Notes under the pieces: generated by a model
Told to the model about the DNA's origin: nothing
Seen by the model: only the letters and a program-made list of their open reading frames with translations
Databases searched by the model: none
Shown here: positions 39,252-49,238 of the stretch, in pieces
How positions within the stretch are numbered: position 1 is the first letter of the stretch
How the letters are laid out: the number at the start of each line of letters is the position of its first letter
Virus record (IMG/VR): IMGVR_UViG_3300006734_000009
Location: 1-55,362 of that record
Strand: one strand, 5' to 3'
DNA: 55,362 nucleotides
From: a virus
Position numbers and translations under genes: made by a program

Positions 39252-40880
39252 ATGGGTTTAAGAGACAGTCTTAGAAATTTGGTTCGTAGAAGGACTCCTA
39301 CGCCCGTGAATGATGAAGTCTATAACATGGGTATTCAAGAACGCCGACAACCACAACACTACGCTGGTAAGTATCTTTACCAAATGGCTCAAAATTCAAC
39401 TGTTGTAAGGACCTGTCTTGTTCAATTAAAAACTGAAATTTTCCGCCGAGGCTACGAATGGGTAAAGGCTTTTGATTTGAAGTGCGGGAACTGCGGATAT
39501 GAACACCACAAAGAAGTAGACGAATGTTCCAATTGTGGTTCCACAGAATTGAAAAGACCGGACCTCACACAAAAACTATACGCACATGACTTCTTTGAGG
39601 GGTATGTTAATTCTTCACACCAAATGTTTATTGATGTTTTGAAGGAGTTAGAAACCGATATGAATATTATTGACGACGCTTATTTAATCTTAGTAAAGGA
39701 CTATTACTTGGATAAGAACGGTGAAATCATTATGTCAAAGGTTAACGAGATTTACCGAGGAGACCCCACAGTTCTTCACATTGAAGTAGACGAGGATGGG
39801 GACCGAGGACAATCCCGCTACACCTGCATTACCCATAGAGATTTTGTGAGTGAGGATAAATACGATAAATGCGGTATTTGTAATTGCTCCTTGCACCCAA
39901 TTGAATTCGTTAATAAGTCCGGAAACCAAGAACAAAACTACATCGTGGGGGAGGTTGTTCATTTTAGTAAATATTCTCCCTCCCGGCTTTACGGACACCC
40001 TCCCGTCATCACACTATTTAATCACATTTTTACCTTAACGGCTATGGAGAATTATATCAGCACCCTGTATACTAAGGCTAGAACCCCAAGAGGTATTCTA
40101 GCGGTGCAGACAAATAACATGGAATCTTTAGTTAAGTATTGGAAAGGCGTGAAGGAAAAGTTAGAAAGAGACCCCCACTACACCCCTATTATGGGTATTG
40201 AAACTGAGGGCGGTTCACGAGGCTCGGTTGAATGGGTTCCGTTCACAAACACCATTAAGGAAATGGATTACATCAATGTAAAGGATGACTTGCGAACGAG
40301 GATTTCTTCCTTTTATGGGGTTAGTAATATTTTTACCGGCGATACCACTACTGGTGGTGGTCTTAATAACGAGGGTATGCAAATTCTTGTAACCAATCGT
40401 GCTGTTGAAAAGGCGCAAAATGTTTATAACAAGTATATGTTTCCGTTCTTAATGAAGCAGTTTGGTATTACTGATTGGAAGGTTCAACTTCTCCGTAGTG
40501 AGGAAGAGGATGAAATTGCTAATATCCGCCGAAGAGAAATGGAACTACAACTTGCTATTCAAATGAAGAATCTAGGGTTTGAGGTTGATATGAACGAGGA
40601 CGGGGACTTTGTTTTCAAGAAATACCCCGCTAAGGAATTGGTTGATGTTGATGTTGAATCCGATGGTAAGATGATAGAAACTGACCCCTATGCGGGAACA
40701 AACATTGACCAATCCCAATTAGGACAACTTCAAGAACAGGCATTAATGACCGGAAACACCAAAGCGCAGGTGGCGGGAGAAACTTCTATGGAGAGGGGTC
40801 CTCCGAAGAGATTTAGTGGTCTACCAAAAGAAGCAGGAAATAACAATGTGGACAGCCGAACAGAAAGGAGGATTCCATGA
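39252..40880 (+). CDS. Portal protein with two zinc-ribbon insertions
   Basis: 542 residues. ATG 39252 follows AAGGAGG. Dodecameric portal core features: DDLRTRISSFYGVSNIFTGD, and GGGLNNEGMQILVTNRAV. Two insertions bind metal: C78-x2-C81...C92-x2-C95 and C192-x2-H195...C207-x2-C210. Portal identity also rests on position after TerL and before the protease/capsid genes. Confidence 0.88.
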   Translation: MGLRDSLRNLVRRRTPTPVNDEVYNMGIQERRQPQHYAGKYLYQMAQNSTVVRTCLVQLKTEIFRRGYEWVKAFDLKCGNCGYEHHKEVDECSNCGSTELKRPDLTQKLYAHDFFEGYVNSSHQMFIDVLKELETDMNIIDDAYLILVKDYYLDKNGEIIMSKVNEIYRGDPTVLHIEVDEDGDRGQSRYTCITHRDFVSEDKYDKCGICNCSLHPIEFVNKSGNQEQNYIVGEVVHFSKYSPSRLYGHPPVITLFNHIFTLTAMENYISTLYTKARTPRGILAVQTNNMESLVKYWKGVKEKLERDPHYTPIMGIETEGGSRGSVEWVPFTNTIKEMDYINVKDDLRTRISSFYGVSNIFTGDTTTGGGLNNEGMQILVTNRAVEKAQNVYNKYMFPFLMKQFGITDWKVQLLRSEEEDEIANIRRREMELQLAIQMKNLGFEVDMNEDGDFVFKKYPAKELVDVDVESDGKMIETDPYAGTNIDQSQLGQLQEQALMTGNTKAQVAGETSMERGPPKRFSGLPKEAGNNNVDSRTERRIP

Positions 40881-43777
40881 TGATTAAGAAAGCACAGGGT
40901 TTGATGAGCGAGGAAGAGGCTAGGGCCTTGTTAGATAAGTACCAAATTTATGTTATAAGTGAACATGATTACCCAAATAAGGAGGAGGCTATTTTTAAAC
41001 CACAATATGCCCCTAGATTGGGTATTGGGGATAAAGGTAGAAATAATATTTTATTTTATACTATTGACCCAGTAGATTATAACATCCTTATGGGAAGGGA
41101 AACTAAACGCAACGAAAAATTATTTGTGACATTCTCGGGGGCAAACGATTTTACAATTGATAAGTTTTTCATGCAATCGGTTATTTATCACCCAATTAAA
41201 GAGTTAAAACAAATGGGTTTTAGCACCACTAGTAATAGCCGGGGTATTAGTAAAAATATCACAGAAAAAAATATTGATGCGTATGATTCTAACAAAGTTC
41301 AAGCGGATTATACCAATACTGTTTTAGCGGTGGCACAATATATTCGTGAAAAAATTTTAGATGAAAGCCGTGGATACGACGAAATAAAAAGATTTTCTTT
41401 TATGTTTAAAGAAACCTTTTTTAGCATTGAATATGACAACCAATCGTTAATAGACGAATATAATAAGGCAATTAATACTCAGTTTCCTAGTTCCTTTACT
41501 GAGGGGTTTGAAACTTACTTTACCCCTAAAGCCTCAAAAAATATAATGAAAAAAATTCGCTCCATTATTAATCGTAGGGGAAGTAGAGAGTTATTTAGGG
41601 GCGTTTCCACGGACAGCACTTCATTTGAATATAGCGACCTAACAGAGCAAAATAAAGAAACCAATTTACTTCGTTTGAATAGATTTTTGGACCCTATTAT
41701 AGATGCGGTAGAGTCTATTGATACTATGAATGTAAGAGCCCTTGACGAAAAAAATTTATTTACCATGAGAGATAATTTTTTGAAGGCGATGGCTCTTTAT
41801 TTTGAAACGAAGTCTTATACCCGCCCCCTAACACTAGCGAGGTTGAAATCACAAGTTATTTCAAGGGAAGTTTCTACTATGTTGAACACTGCCGTTTCTT
41901 CAGCGTTGCCCGGTTTCTATACCTCCGAGGGTAGGCAAGTCGGCTACCAGTTTAACAAATCTATACCCGAAAAAATTAGACAGTTTGAGTTAGCCCTTAC
42001 AAACCCGAAAGAGTTTTTGGAACAATCCGATGATGTGGTTTATAAGGTTCCTTCTAATACGCCTTTAAGCCCAGCAGTAGCAAGACAAATTGAAAGTATT
42101 GACGATATTATAGATAATCAAAAAACTCGGGACAATCTTGAACGAAATGTAGCGATGGGCCTAATTTTTACGAGTGATGCTTTTAATAATTATACTAACC
42201 AATGGGAAAATAAAACTCCGAGAGAACTAGTAAGTGAACACCTCGTAGTGGGAACTACGGAACCTTATGGGTTTAATAGAATACTAGAAGAACCCATACG
42301 AGATTTATTTAAAAGGTATGGGTATGATGATGGGCGTCTTAATGTAGAATACGAAAAAATTTCCGGTAATAAATTTATTATTTCCGTGCTTTATAATTAT
42401 GATGTGGCCGTCAGCGAAGAATATAGAGTTATTAGAGTTGATTTCCTATTTACCCACGAAAGAGAAAATATTATGTCATTAAATTTAATTAGAAATTTAA
42501 AGTTAGAAAAAGCAATAGCGGGCGTATCTCGTTATAGGGAACAAACTAAAACATTTGAAATTGACATTAACTCGCCAACAGATTTTTACTTAGAAATGTC
42601 CAAAGTTTTCAAGAGGATTTTAGTTGCCGAAGATTTCCAAAGTGGAAGTCCGGGGTATTCGGAAAGAAATCCCACGGAACTATCTAATGCTATGGTTAGG
42701 GGGGCTATTAATTCCTATCTTAGAATATTAGGGGGTAAAGCCATTGAAGTTAGGCCCTTTGCATATGATTCCCTAACTGGTAGTAGAAGAGGTTTATATT
42801 ATATCGTTGTTGAAGGAAACGCGACAATATACATAAGTGTAGACGATAGAAAGGCTGGAGTAGCGGCGACAAGGGATGAATACGGTTATGCGGACACTAA
42901 AGGCTCGGCCTGTTTAGGAAACTTAATGCTTGAAATGGTTCCCGAAAATGCACCGTTAGAGGGGTGGGAATCAGCCGTTTATTTATCACCGGAAAATAAA
43001 GTTAAGGTTAACCACGAGCCCTCTATGTGTGTAAATTTAACTATTCCTGAAACGGAAAGGACTAGAGGACCAGCAACAGGAGGCTACAATGTAGACTCTT
43101 TATCTAATGTCTTGGGGGGAGTAGGGTTACAGGGGGGTAAAATTGGAACCCCACTTCTCCCCCCTAATGTTAAACAAACTATTCTTGGTGGTTTTACAGA
43201 CGAACGGGGACGAGAAGTTGCCTCTACTCATTTGCCCTCATTGGATGTTAAACAAAGTTTTAGCACCTTAGTTGGTGATGACGAGACAGGGGAATTTATA
43301 AACGCTGCATTCAATTTCCCCGAAAATATTATGGATGTAGGGGGGTATGATGTCAAAGTTAATAATTTAGCAAAGGTCGCTTCCGGTCTTTTAAATAAAA
43401 ACAATATTAAAAGTTCTGAGGAGGCGCGTGATTTTATTCAAAGTAATATAGAAATAGAACTCCCCGACAGTGTAACGACGATAGTAGAGGCGGACGTTTT
43501 GCCTTCTGTAAAGGATAAGGCGTTTCAATACGCAATTGAAGGGTTGGTAAAATTTTATAACGAGACAGGCCAGCAAAGAATTACTTCTTTTGACTTATTG
43601 CAACAGTTAGTTGATACAAACAGGGAGGAACTATACGAAATTCACCTAGAACAGGCCCGTTTGGGTGCTGACTATGGCGGCGGAGGATTTGATTATAAAC
43701 CTCAGCAAGAAATAGAAAACCGAAGTTTAAACATTAGAAGAATTAAAAGAAGAGAAGGAGGAAATAACAATGAATGA
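40877..43777 (+). CDS. Very large hypothetical protein (966 aa)
   Basis: Starts at ATGATG after AGGAGG, overlapping the portal stop. Mixed alpha/beta, no transmembrane segment, no motif I recognise. LFRGVSTDSTSFEYSDLT near 240 faintly recalls an ADP-ribosyltransferase R-S-E layout, but is not convincing. Virion-associated by position. Confidence 0.65.
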   Translation: MMIKKAQGLMSEEEARALLDKYQIYVISEHDYPNKEEAIFKPQYAPRLGIGDKGRNNILFYTIDPVDYNILMGRETKRNEKLFVTFSGANDFTIDKFFMQSVIYHPIKELKQMGFSTTSNSRGISKNITEKNIDAYDSNKVQADYTNTVLAVAQYIREKILDESRGYDEIKRFSFMFKETFFSIEYDNQSLIDEYNKAINTQFPSSFTEGFETYFTPKASKNIMKKIRSIINRRGSRELFRGVSTDSTSFEYSDLTEQNKETNLLRLNRFLDPIIDAVESIDTMNVRALDEKNLFTMRDNFLKAMALYFETKSYTRPLTLARLKSQVISREVSTMLNTAVSSALPGFYTSEGRQVGYQFNKSIPEKIRQFELALTNPKEFLEQSDDVVYKVPSNTPLSPAVARQIESIDDIIDNQKTRDNLERNVAMGLIFTSDAFNNYTNQWENKTPRELVSEHLVVGTTEPYGFNRILEEPIRDLFKRYGYDDGRLNVEYEKISGNKFIISVLYNYDVAVSEEYRVIRVDFLFTHERENIMSLNLIRNLKLEKAIAGVSRYREQTKTFEIDINSPTDFYLEMSKVFKRILVAEDFQSGSPGYSERNPTELSNAMVRGAINSYLRILGGKAIEVRPFAYDSLTGSRRGLYYIVVEGNATIYISVDDRKAGVAATRDEYGYADTKGSACLGNLMLEMVPENAPLEGWESAVYLSPENKVKVNHEPSMCVNLTIPETERTRGPATGGYNVDSLSNVLGGVGLQGGKIGTPLLPPNVKQTILGGFTDERGREVASTHLPSLDVKQSFSTLVGDDETGEFINAAFNFPENIMDVGGYDVKVNNLAKVASGLLNKNNIKSSEEARDFIQSNIEIELPDSVTTIVEADVLPSVKDKAFQYAIEGLVKFYNETGQQRITSFDLLQQLVDTNREELYEIHLEQARLGADYGGGGFDYKPQQEIENRSLNIRRIKRREGGNNNE

Positions 43778-43946
43778 TAACATTAGAAAAAAATTAGATG
43801 CTAAGAAAGAAGAGATTAAAAAGAAACATAAAGATTTATCTATGGGAGTTCCCGAAGCACCACCGGAAAAGTGGGAAAAGAATCCTCAAATTCCCAACTT
43901 TGTTCAAGGTGGTCCAAAAATGAGTAAGAAGTGGAAGCAAGTTTGA
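43770..43946 (+). CDS. Small basic protein (58 aa)
   Basis: Lys-rich N-terminus RKKLDAKKEEIKKKHKDL and a Pro-rich end. GAAGGAGGAAATAAC before the ATG. Possibly a DNA-binding or scaffold-linked protein. Confidence 0.6.
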   Translation: MNDNIRKKLDAKKEEIKKKHKDLSMGVPEAPPEKWEKNPQIPNFVQGGPKMSKKWKQV

Positions 43947-43955
43947 GGCGATTAA

Positions 43956-45290
43956 ATGAGTTTCTTAAATCCGATTTTTGGCCTCAAACAATACATTTAT
44001 GAAACTAAGGGTCCTGTTAGTAATGCAGAAATGAACCAAATCATGGACCAAGCAGTAAAGTTTCAAAAGAATGAGGCCTATGACGGCAGTTTAATTACTG
44101 AGGATATTGCTAATTTTATTAGGAACATCCCTAAACCAATTGAGACTATTAGTGCTGATGCTTTAGTGGATAGGTTATTGCCATACTTTAGGGTTAACTC
44201 ACAAAAACAATCTTACACTAAGAAAAAATTAGTAAAGGATGAAGAAACAGGGGAGGAATCCGTGCAGACACTCGGACAGGGAAATACTCGTAGGTTCTTT
44301 ATTAACTTAGGAACTTCCGCTAAATATGTCTCATTTATACCTGACACCGCCGAATTGGGCGAACAACTTGAAGCAGACCCTCACGACGGTCTTAGGTCCA
44401 TTAGTGGGATTTATTCAAGAAAGGGAAACATTGTTAGGGTTGTTATGAGTAGGCTTGATAACGCTTTAAATGGGAACCGCTTCACTAAAGAACTTCGTGA
44501 ACTTTACGATGAGATTATTGATGTTCTACCAATTGACATTAACATACCCAAAAGAAATGTGCAGGAAAGAAAAAATTTACTAAGAGGTTTGTCCAACACT
44601 GCTGACGCTGTTTTAGACGCAAAAAGAACTAGTTCCGACAGACTTAAGGACGCCCTTACACCAGTAGGGGAAGAAGGACAATTTGAGAAATTTCAAAAGG
44701 AATGGCCTACCATTAAGAAAGAAATCGCCAACAGAGTTCCAATTGGTAGAGTCCCCAGCAGGGAAGTTATTGATAGCGTCGGTAAATATTTGAAGGGTAA
44801 ATATACCCTTGATAAATTAGCCGCCCCGCTATTTTCTGTGAACAGTCCTTTAGAGGAGGAACTTGAAGAAAGGGTTTCACAAAGGCCCGGAAGCCCAACC
44901 TACGGAGAGTTAATTTTTAAAGCCATATTGAAAAAGGCTAGTGCTAACGCATTTAAGCAGGTTCAGTTAGATAGGGACTATGCTAGTTTAGAAGAAGATG
45001 ATTCTTTCTTTAACAAAATGGAAATTGCAGACCTACCCGAGGATGAACGCCGCCGTGTCAAAACTTTCTTACAGGACGCCGAGCCGACAGAATTTTTTGG
45101 TGAAGAATACCTTAAGTTAACAAAACTTATAAATACATTGGCTGATGTAGTGGATTCATCCGAGGAGGAAGAGTTAGAGGGGATGGATGAAGAAAACCTT
45201 AAACTCATCAAGAAACTAGCCCACCTTCGTAAGCGATACGAAAAACTTTATCAAGAAATATACGGAATGGTATACGGAGAGGAAGAATAA
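43956..45290 (+). CDS. Hypothetical protein (444 aa)
   Basis: Starts MSFLNPIFGLKQYIYET. Mixed alpha/beta with acidic stretches and a C-terminal helical Lys/Glu segment (ENLKLIKKLAHLRKRYEKLYQ). Function unknown; inside the head gene block. Confidence 0.65.
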   Translation: MSFLNPIFGLKQYIYETKGPVSNAEMNQIMDQAVKFQKNEAYDGSLITEDIANFIRNIPKPIETISADALVDRLLPYFRVNSQKQSYTKKKLVKDEETGEESVQTLGQGNTRRFFINLGTSAKYVSFIPDTAELGEQLEADPHDGLRSISGIYSRKGNIVRVVMSRLDNALNGNRFTKELRELYDEIIDVLPIDINIPKRNVQERKNLLRGLSNTADAVLDAKRTSSDRLKDALTPVGEEGQFEKFQKEWPTIKKEIANRVPIGRVPSREVIDSVGKYLKGKYTLDKLAAPLFSVNSPLEEELEERVSQRPGSPTYGELIFKAILKKASANAFKQVQLDRDYASLEEDDSFFNKMEIADLPEDERRRVKTFLQDAEPTEFFGEEYLKLTKLINTLADVVDSSEEEELEGMDEENLKLIKKLAHLRKRYEKLYQEIYGMVYGEEE

Positions 45291-45514
45291 TGGAAGAAGT
45301 AGTAGAAATTATCAAAATGTTAATTACTAGAATTGAGAGTCTTGAATCGCAGGTTCGGGATGCAAATATGAATTTAATGAAGTCGGGTATGGTTGTTCAC
45401 ACACCACGCCCGTCTATGGCTGTTGCTAGTCCTGTCCCATCAGGCGATAATATCGCTAAAATGGATTGGGAAGAATTAAACGCCTTAGTAGGGAAATTGG
45501 AGGGAACACTATGA
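45290..45514 (+). CDS. Coiled-coil protein (74 aa)
   Basis: Heptad-like VVEIIKMLITRIESLESQVRD followed by a Pro/Ser-rich linker and a short helix. ATG and TAATG overlaps join it to both neighbours. May be an oligomerisation helper. Confidence 0.6.
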   Translation: MEEVVEIIKMLITRIESLESQVRDANMNLMKSGMVVHTPRPSMAVASPVPSGDNIAKMDWEELNALVGKLEGTL

Positions 45515-45942
45515 GTATGGTAGACGAGGAACCGACGCAAGATTTGAGAGATAGTAAAATGCTGTTAAGCCGACTAGTTGAGTTAGAAAGCATCATTAGC
45601 AACGCATTGGGAATTGCCGCTGAAACTGGAGAAGAACGCCCCTACAAGCAGGTTAAACCACAACCGGTGAATGTTGAAAACTTGGCCGCTAAAGCAATCC
45701 CCGGCTCAGTTCAAGAAGTTAAAAAGAGTAGAGATTACAAACTCTTACCCGAACATATGTTTTACAAAAGCACCGAGGAAGAAAGAGGTGAACCCCGAAC
45801 TGAGGATGCAGATTTACCCGAGGATTCCCAAGATAAGGATTTGGTCGCCGCATTAGAAACCGCTTTGGAAAAACTACGACGAGCAAAACACACTCTCCGA
45901 GTTTCCGAAGAAGCCGCATTTGTTCCCTCCGATGAAGCATAG
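45511..45942 (+). CDS. Hypothetical acidic protein (143 aa)
   Basis: Helices SKMLLSRLVELESIISNAL and LVAALETALEKLRRAKHTL with an acidic linker. Possibly part of a scaffold or head assembly complex with the coiled-coil protein upstream. Confidence 0.6.
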   Translation: MSMVDEEPTQDLRDSKMLLSRLVELESIISNALGIAAETGEERPYKQVKPQPVNVENLAAKAIPGSVQEVKKSRDYKLLPEHMFYKSTEEERGEPRTEDADLPEDSQDKDLVAALETALEKLRRAKHTLRVSEEAAFVPSDEA

Positions 45943-45953
45943 GGGGGTTAGAA

Positions 45954-48032
45954 ATGACCGTTGATTTTTTTTCTATTTCTAAGAATAGGACCTCTCTTAC
46001 GAATAGGATTAAGGCTACCTATTTAACTGCTGTTGAAAACCCCAAAGCATACGATTACGAATGGGAAGAACTCGTCATTGAGATGAGAAATCTATTAAAG
46101 GACCCCGTATATCAAGAAATGTTTCCCGACTTAGAAACAGAAATTTTATATTCCGATAAAACACTTGATGTTAAGGAAAGCAGGGCAAGGGAGTTATACA
46201 ACGCCTGTATGTCAAAGCCCGTTTTAATCAAGGAAGAGAAGAGGGAATTTATTGAACCCAATAAACCAATGTATAGAATTTTTTCAATTGACGACTTGCG
46301 AGAAATTAAAGGGATGACCGGTGAGTATATTATTCAAGAAAAATACGACGGTTTAAGAGTGCAGGTTCACAAAAAGGGGGAAAAAATTACTATCTACTCC
46401 TTTAATGGTAATGATATTACTTCTAAATTTTCTAAGTGTGTAAAGTATCTAAAAGAAAAGGACACCAAAGATTTCATTCTTGATGGGGAGGCGGTTCTCT
46501 ACAAAGATGGCGAGCCTCTCGTTAGGGCAGATACGCTGGCTCATATTAATAAAAAGGTTGAGTCGGAGGAGGATATTAAAATTCATGTGTTTGACATCAT
46601 GCACTACGACGAAGAATCGGTTGCGATGGAAAAATTTGAGGATAGAATTAAAATTCTAATTGGAGAATTTAGTGGTCTAACGAATGAGGTAGTTTTATTC
46701 CCCACCAAAAATAATACTCGTGAGGCTGACTCCTACGAAGAAATTGAAGAATACGCTATGGAAATTATGAAGAATCCTACCTCGGAAGGCGTGGTTATTA
46801 AAGATTCAAAATCTTCCTATGTAATCGGAAAGAAGAAAAATCCCAAGTGGATTAAGTGGAAGAAGGTAATTGATTTGGATGTTTTGGTTCTTTCAAAGAG
46901 AAAAAATAAGAATAATTCTTTCACTTACATTGTGGGGGTAGGTCCCGTTGATGAAGAAACTCCCAAAGCAAAAGAATACGAAGGTAAGTTTTACGCCGAG
47001 GTTGGAAAAACTACTAATACTAAAGTAAATGTGGACGAGGGTAAAATTATTCGTGTAAAGGTAGACGAAGTTATGGGCAACGAGAAAAAGGGATTTAGTC
47101 TCTATAATGCACAATTTCACGAAATTCCCGAGGTATCGGAGTCCGATAAATTAATAACACTTGAATTCTTAACTAAGAATGGTAGGAAAAGTTTGGCTGA
47201 CTACAAGGTTGAAGCACTAAAGAAGTCTTATGTCATTACAGACGGGGTTCACGGTATCGCTAAAATGGATTTGGAATTAAACATGGACGGGTTAATTTTT
47301 CACGGATTTAAGGAAAAGAACCTCATGTCTAAGAATGCCTTTCCACAAATGGATGTTTGGAAGAAAGAAATCAAAAGAGCCTACGGGAAAGACAGTGGTA
47401 GGTTCATGGCTTTTGTTCAAAATATTTTAATTAACGAGGGAAGTAAGTCCCTACAAGAATTATTTAAGCGAGGTATGAAGCACGACCCCGATATGATGAG
47501 TAGACTATTTGGTGATAAAGACGGTATAAGGTCTATGAAAAACCGACTCATGGAAGTCGGGGACGCCTACGGCATTAAGGGTAAGGACAGATTTTTTTAC
47601 GATGGTAATGCCTTGAATAAGATGTCGGAAAAGGAAGGCGAGTTTATGATGTGGCTTGGTAAGGATGAAAAAATTTACTTTACGATTAAGCACGAGGACT
47701 TTGAGAATAATTGGGCCGTGGACATTGAATCTAAAGATAATATCTATGACTTTTTGGGCGAGGCAGGTAAATATCCCGTTGAGTTAGTTTCTACAATTCA
47801 AGACGACATGATGATTGATAAGGGTAATCTCATGTTAGGCGCACAACGACATGGTTATCACGAGTATATTCTCAACGGAAAGGATGTTCAGTCTAAACTG
47901 CACATTAGATACCTTCCCGTAAAGGATGAAAAAATGTGGTTGGCTTGGACGGGATATGAAACCGAACCCACACCGGAAAGTTCCGATGATGGGTTAAATG
48001 ATGCTAGGGCAGATAAATATATTAAAATGTGA
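45954..48032 (+). CDS. ATP-dependent DNA ligase with C-terminal extension
   Basis: 692 residues. Motif I EKYDGLR with nucleotidyl Lys130, motif III DGE at 177-179, motif IV EGVVIKD at 278-284, motif V KWIKWKK at 298-304, then an OB-like domain. About 270 extra C-terminal residues end in KDVQSKLHIRYLPV and MWLAWTGYET, which loosely recall the 3'-phosphoesterase domain of LigD (weak). Seals nicks in viral DNA. It lies in the head block, not with replication genes. Confidence 0.88.
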   Translation: MTVDFFSISKNRTSLTNRIKATYLTAVENPKAYDYEWEELVIEMRNLLKDPVYQEMFPDLETEILYSDKTLDVKESRARELYNACMSKPVLIKEEKREFIEPNKPMYRIFSIDDLREIKGMTGEYIIQEKYDGLRVQVHKKGEKITIYSFNGNDITSKFSKCVKYLKEKDTKDFILDGEAVLYKDGEPLVRADTLAHINKKVESEEDIKIHVFDIMHYDEESVAMEKFEDRIKILIGEFSGLTNEVVLFPTKNNTREADSYEEIEEYAMEIMKNPTSEGVVIKDSKSSYVIGKKKNPKWIKWKKVIDLDVLVLSKRKNKNNSFTYIVGVGPVDEETPKAKEYEGKFYAEVGKTTNTKVNVDEGKIIRVKVDEVMGNEKKGFSLYNAQFHEIPEVSESDKLITLEFLTKNGRKSLADYKVEALKKSYVITDGVHGIAKMDLELNMDGLIFHGFKEKNLMSKNAFPQMDVWKKEIKRAYGKDSGRFMAFVQNILINEGSKSLQELFKRGMKHDPDMMSRLFGDKDGIRSMKNRLMEVGDAYGIKGKDRFFYDGNALNKMSEKEGEFMMWLGKDEKIYFTIKHEDFENNWAVDIESKDNIYDFLGEAGKYPVELVSTIQDDMMIDKGNLMLGAQRHGYHEYILNGKDVQSKLHIRYLPVKDEKMWLAWTGYETEPTPESSDDGLNDARADKYIKM

Positions 48033-48053
48033 GATTTATTACAAAATTTCAAG

Positions 48054-48067
48054 AAATATTTATATAG
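48054..48067 (+). promoter_or_regulatory. Late-type TATA promoter
   Basis: AAATATTTATATAG, identical to 19132-19145. ATG 48089 is 27 bases from its centre, so the protease/capsid mRNA is probably leaderless. Confidence 0.65.
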
Positions 48068-48088
48068 TCTATTAACCTACTATTTACT

Positions 48089-49237
48089 ATGCAGTTGGAA
48101 ACTCCAATGTTTGGCAACGACCCTACCGACGGTGGGGAATTTGTTATTCTTAAGGAAAACAAGGATTGCGTTATTGCTGGCTACGCTTCGGTTGATGTGG
48201 TGGACAAGCAAAACGACAAAATCACCCTTAATGCTATCCGTGAAGCGGCAGACGGTTTTATGAAAAATGACCGCTTCCGAAATGTGATGATTACCCACTC
48301 CAATGTGCAAGTGGGTGAAGTCCTTGACAGTTATACAGATTCCAAAGGAAAAGTCCTAAAAACAGGCGTAGATGATACAGGTTTTTTTGTAGTGATTAAG
48401 TTAAGAAATGATATTGAGAAGGCAAAGGAAGTAGCGAGGGATGTTCGTCGTGGAAAACTTCGTTCCTTCTCAATTGGAGGACAGGCAATTAATAAGGCCA
48501 ATAAATATGACCCCGACATCGGAAGTTATAAAGAAATTGACAAACTAGAATTGCATGAAATCACTATTTGTGAAGAAGGGATTAATCCCGAAGCCAAATT
48601 TAATATAATTAAGGAGGATAAAAAAATGAGTGAAATTGAAAAGGCGTTGGCCGAATTTAATGATGTTATGGCAGAACTGAAAAATACTGTTCTTCTCAAG
48701 GAAGAAGAAGAGGATAAGATGGAAGAAGCCGGAGGCGACGAGGAGATGAAAGAACTCCGAGGCGGTTCTAAGGATGAAATGGAAATGGAAATGTTGGATG
48801 ACGCCAACATGGAAGAAGTGGAAATGGGCGACTATGGCGAGGACAAGGAAGCCCTTGAATACATGGAAAGAAAGGGTGTTGACACTCTTGACCTCTCCCC
48901 TTCTAACATTGAAAAGGCTTACGAGCATTTCCGTGCAGAAAAGGAAGAGGAGCGAGCCTACGAGTTAATTAAGAATGACTTTGAAGCCCGCTATCAGCGA
49001 GAACTTGAGATTGAGAAGGCTGAAATTGCCAAGTCCAAGTTTAACGCACAGAACGAACTTTCCCAACTCCGAGAGGAACTTTCTACCCTTAAGAAGAGTT
49101 TGGAAAACAACGAAATCGCTAAGGCACAGTCTGTTGAAGAAACGACTCGCCAACTTAGCGAAGATTTTTCCCGTGTTAGCGAGATGACTTGGGAAGAGAT
49201 TCATGGTCTTTTCTCAAAGCACGAGGGAGGTATTTAA
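48089..49237 (+). CDS. HK97-like prohead protease fused to scaffold
   Basis: 382 residues. Protease domain about 1-180 with H70 (ITHSN), Ser126/128 in RSFSIGG and a final ELHEITICEEGINPEAKF. The remaining 200 residues are acidic and coiled-coil, as in scaffold domains that are cleaved during maturation. Starts leaderless. Precedes the major capsid protein. Confidence 0.85.
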   Translation: MQLETPMFGNDPTDGGEFVILKENKDCVIAGYASVDVVDKQNDKITLNAIREAADGFMKNDRFRNVMITHSNVQVGEVLDSYTDSKGKVLKTGVDDTGFFVVIKLRNDIEKAKEVARDVRRGKLRSFSIGGQAINKANKYDPDIGSYKEIDKLELHEITICEEGINPEAKFNIIKEDKKMSEIEKALAEFNDVMAELKNTVLLKEEEEDKMEEAGGDEEMKELRGGSKDEMEMEMLDDANMEEVEMGDYGEDKEALEYMERKGVDTLDLSPSNIEKAYEHFRAEKEEERAYELIKNDFEARYQRELEIEKAEIAKSKFNAQNELSQLREELSTLKKSLENNEIAKAQSVEETTRQLSEDFSRVSEMTWEEIHGLFSKHEGGI

Positions 49238-49238
49238 A

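Noticed and set aside
40877-43777. ADP-ribosyltransferase
   Set aside because: Only a loose RGVS/STSF resemblance; the catalytic Glu is not placed.
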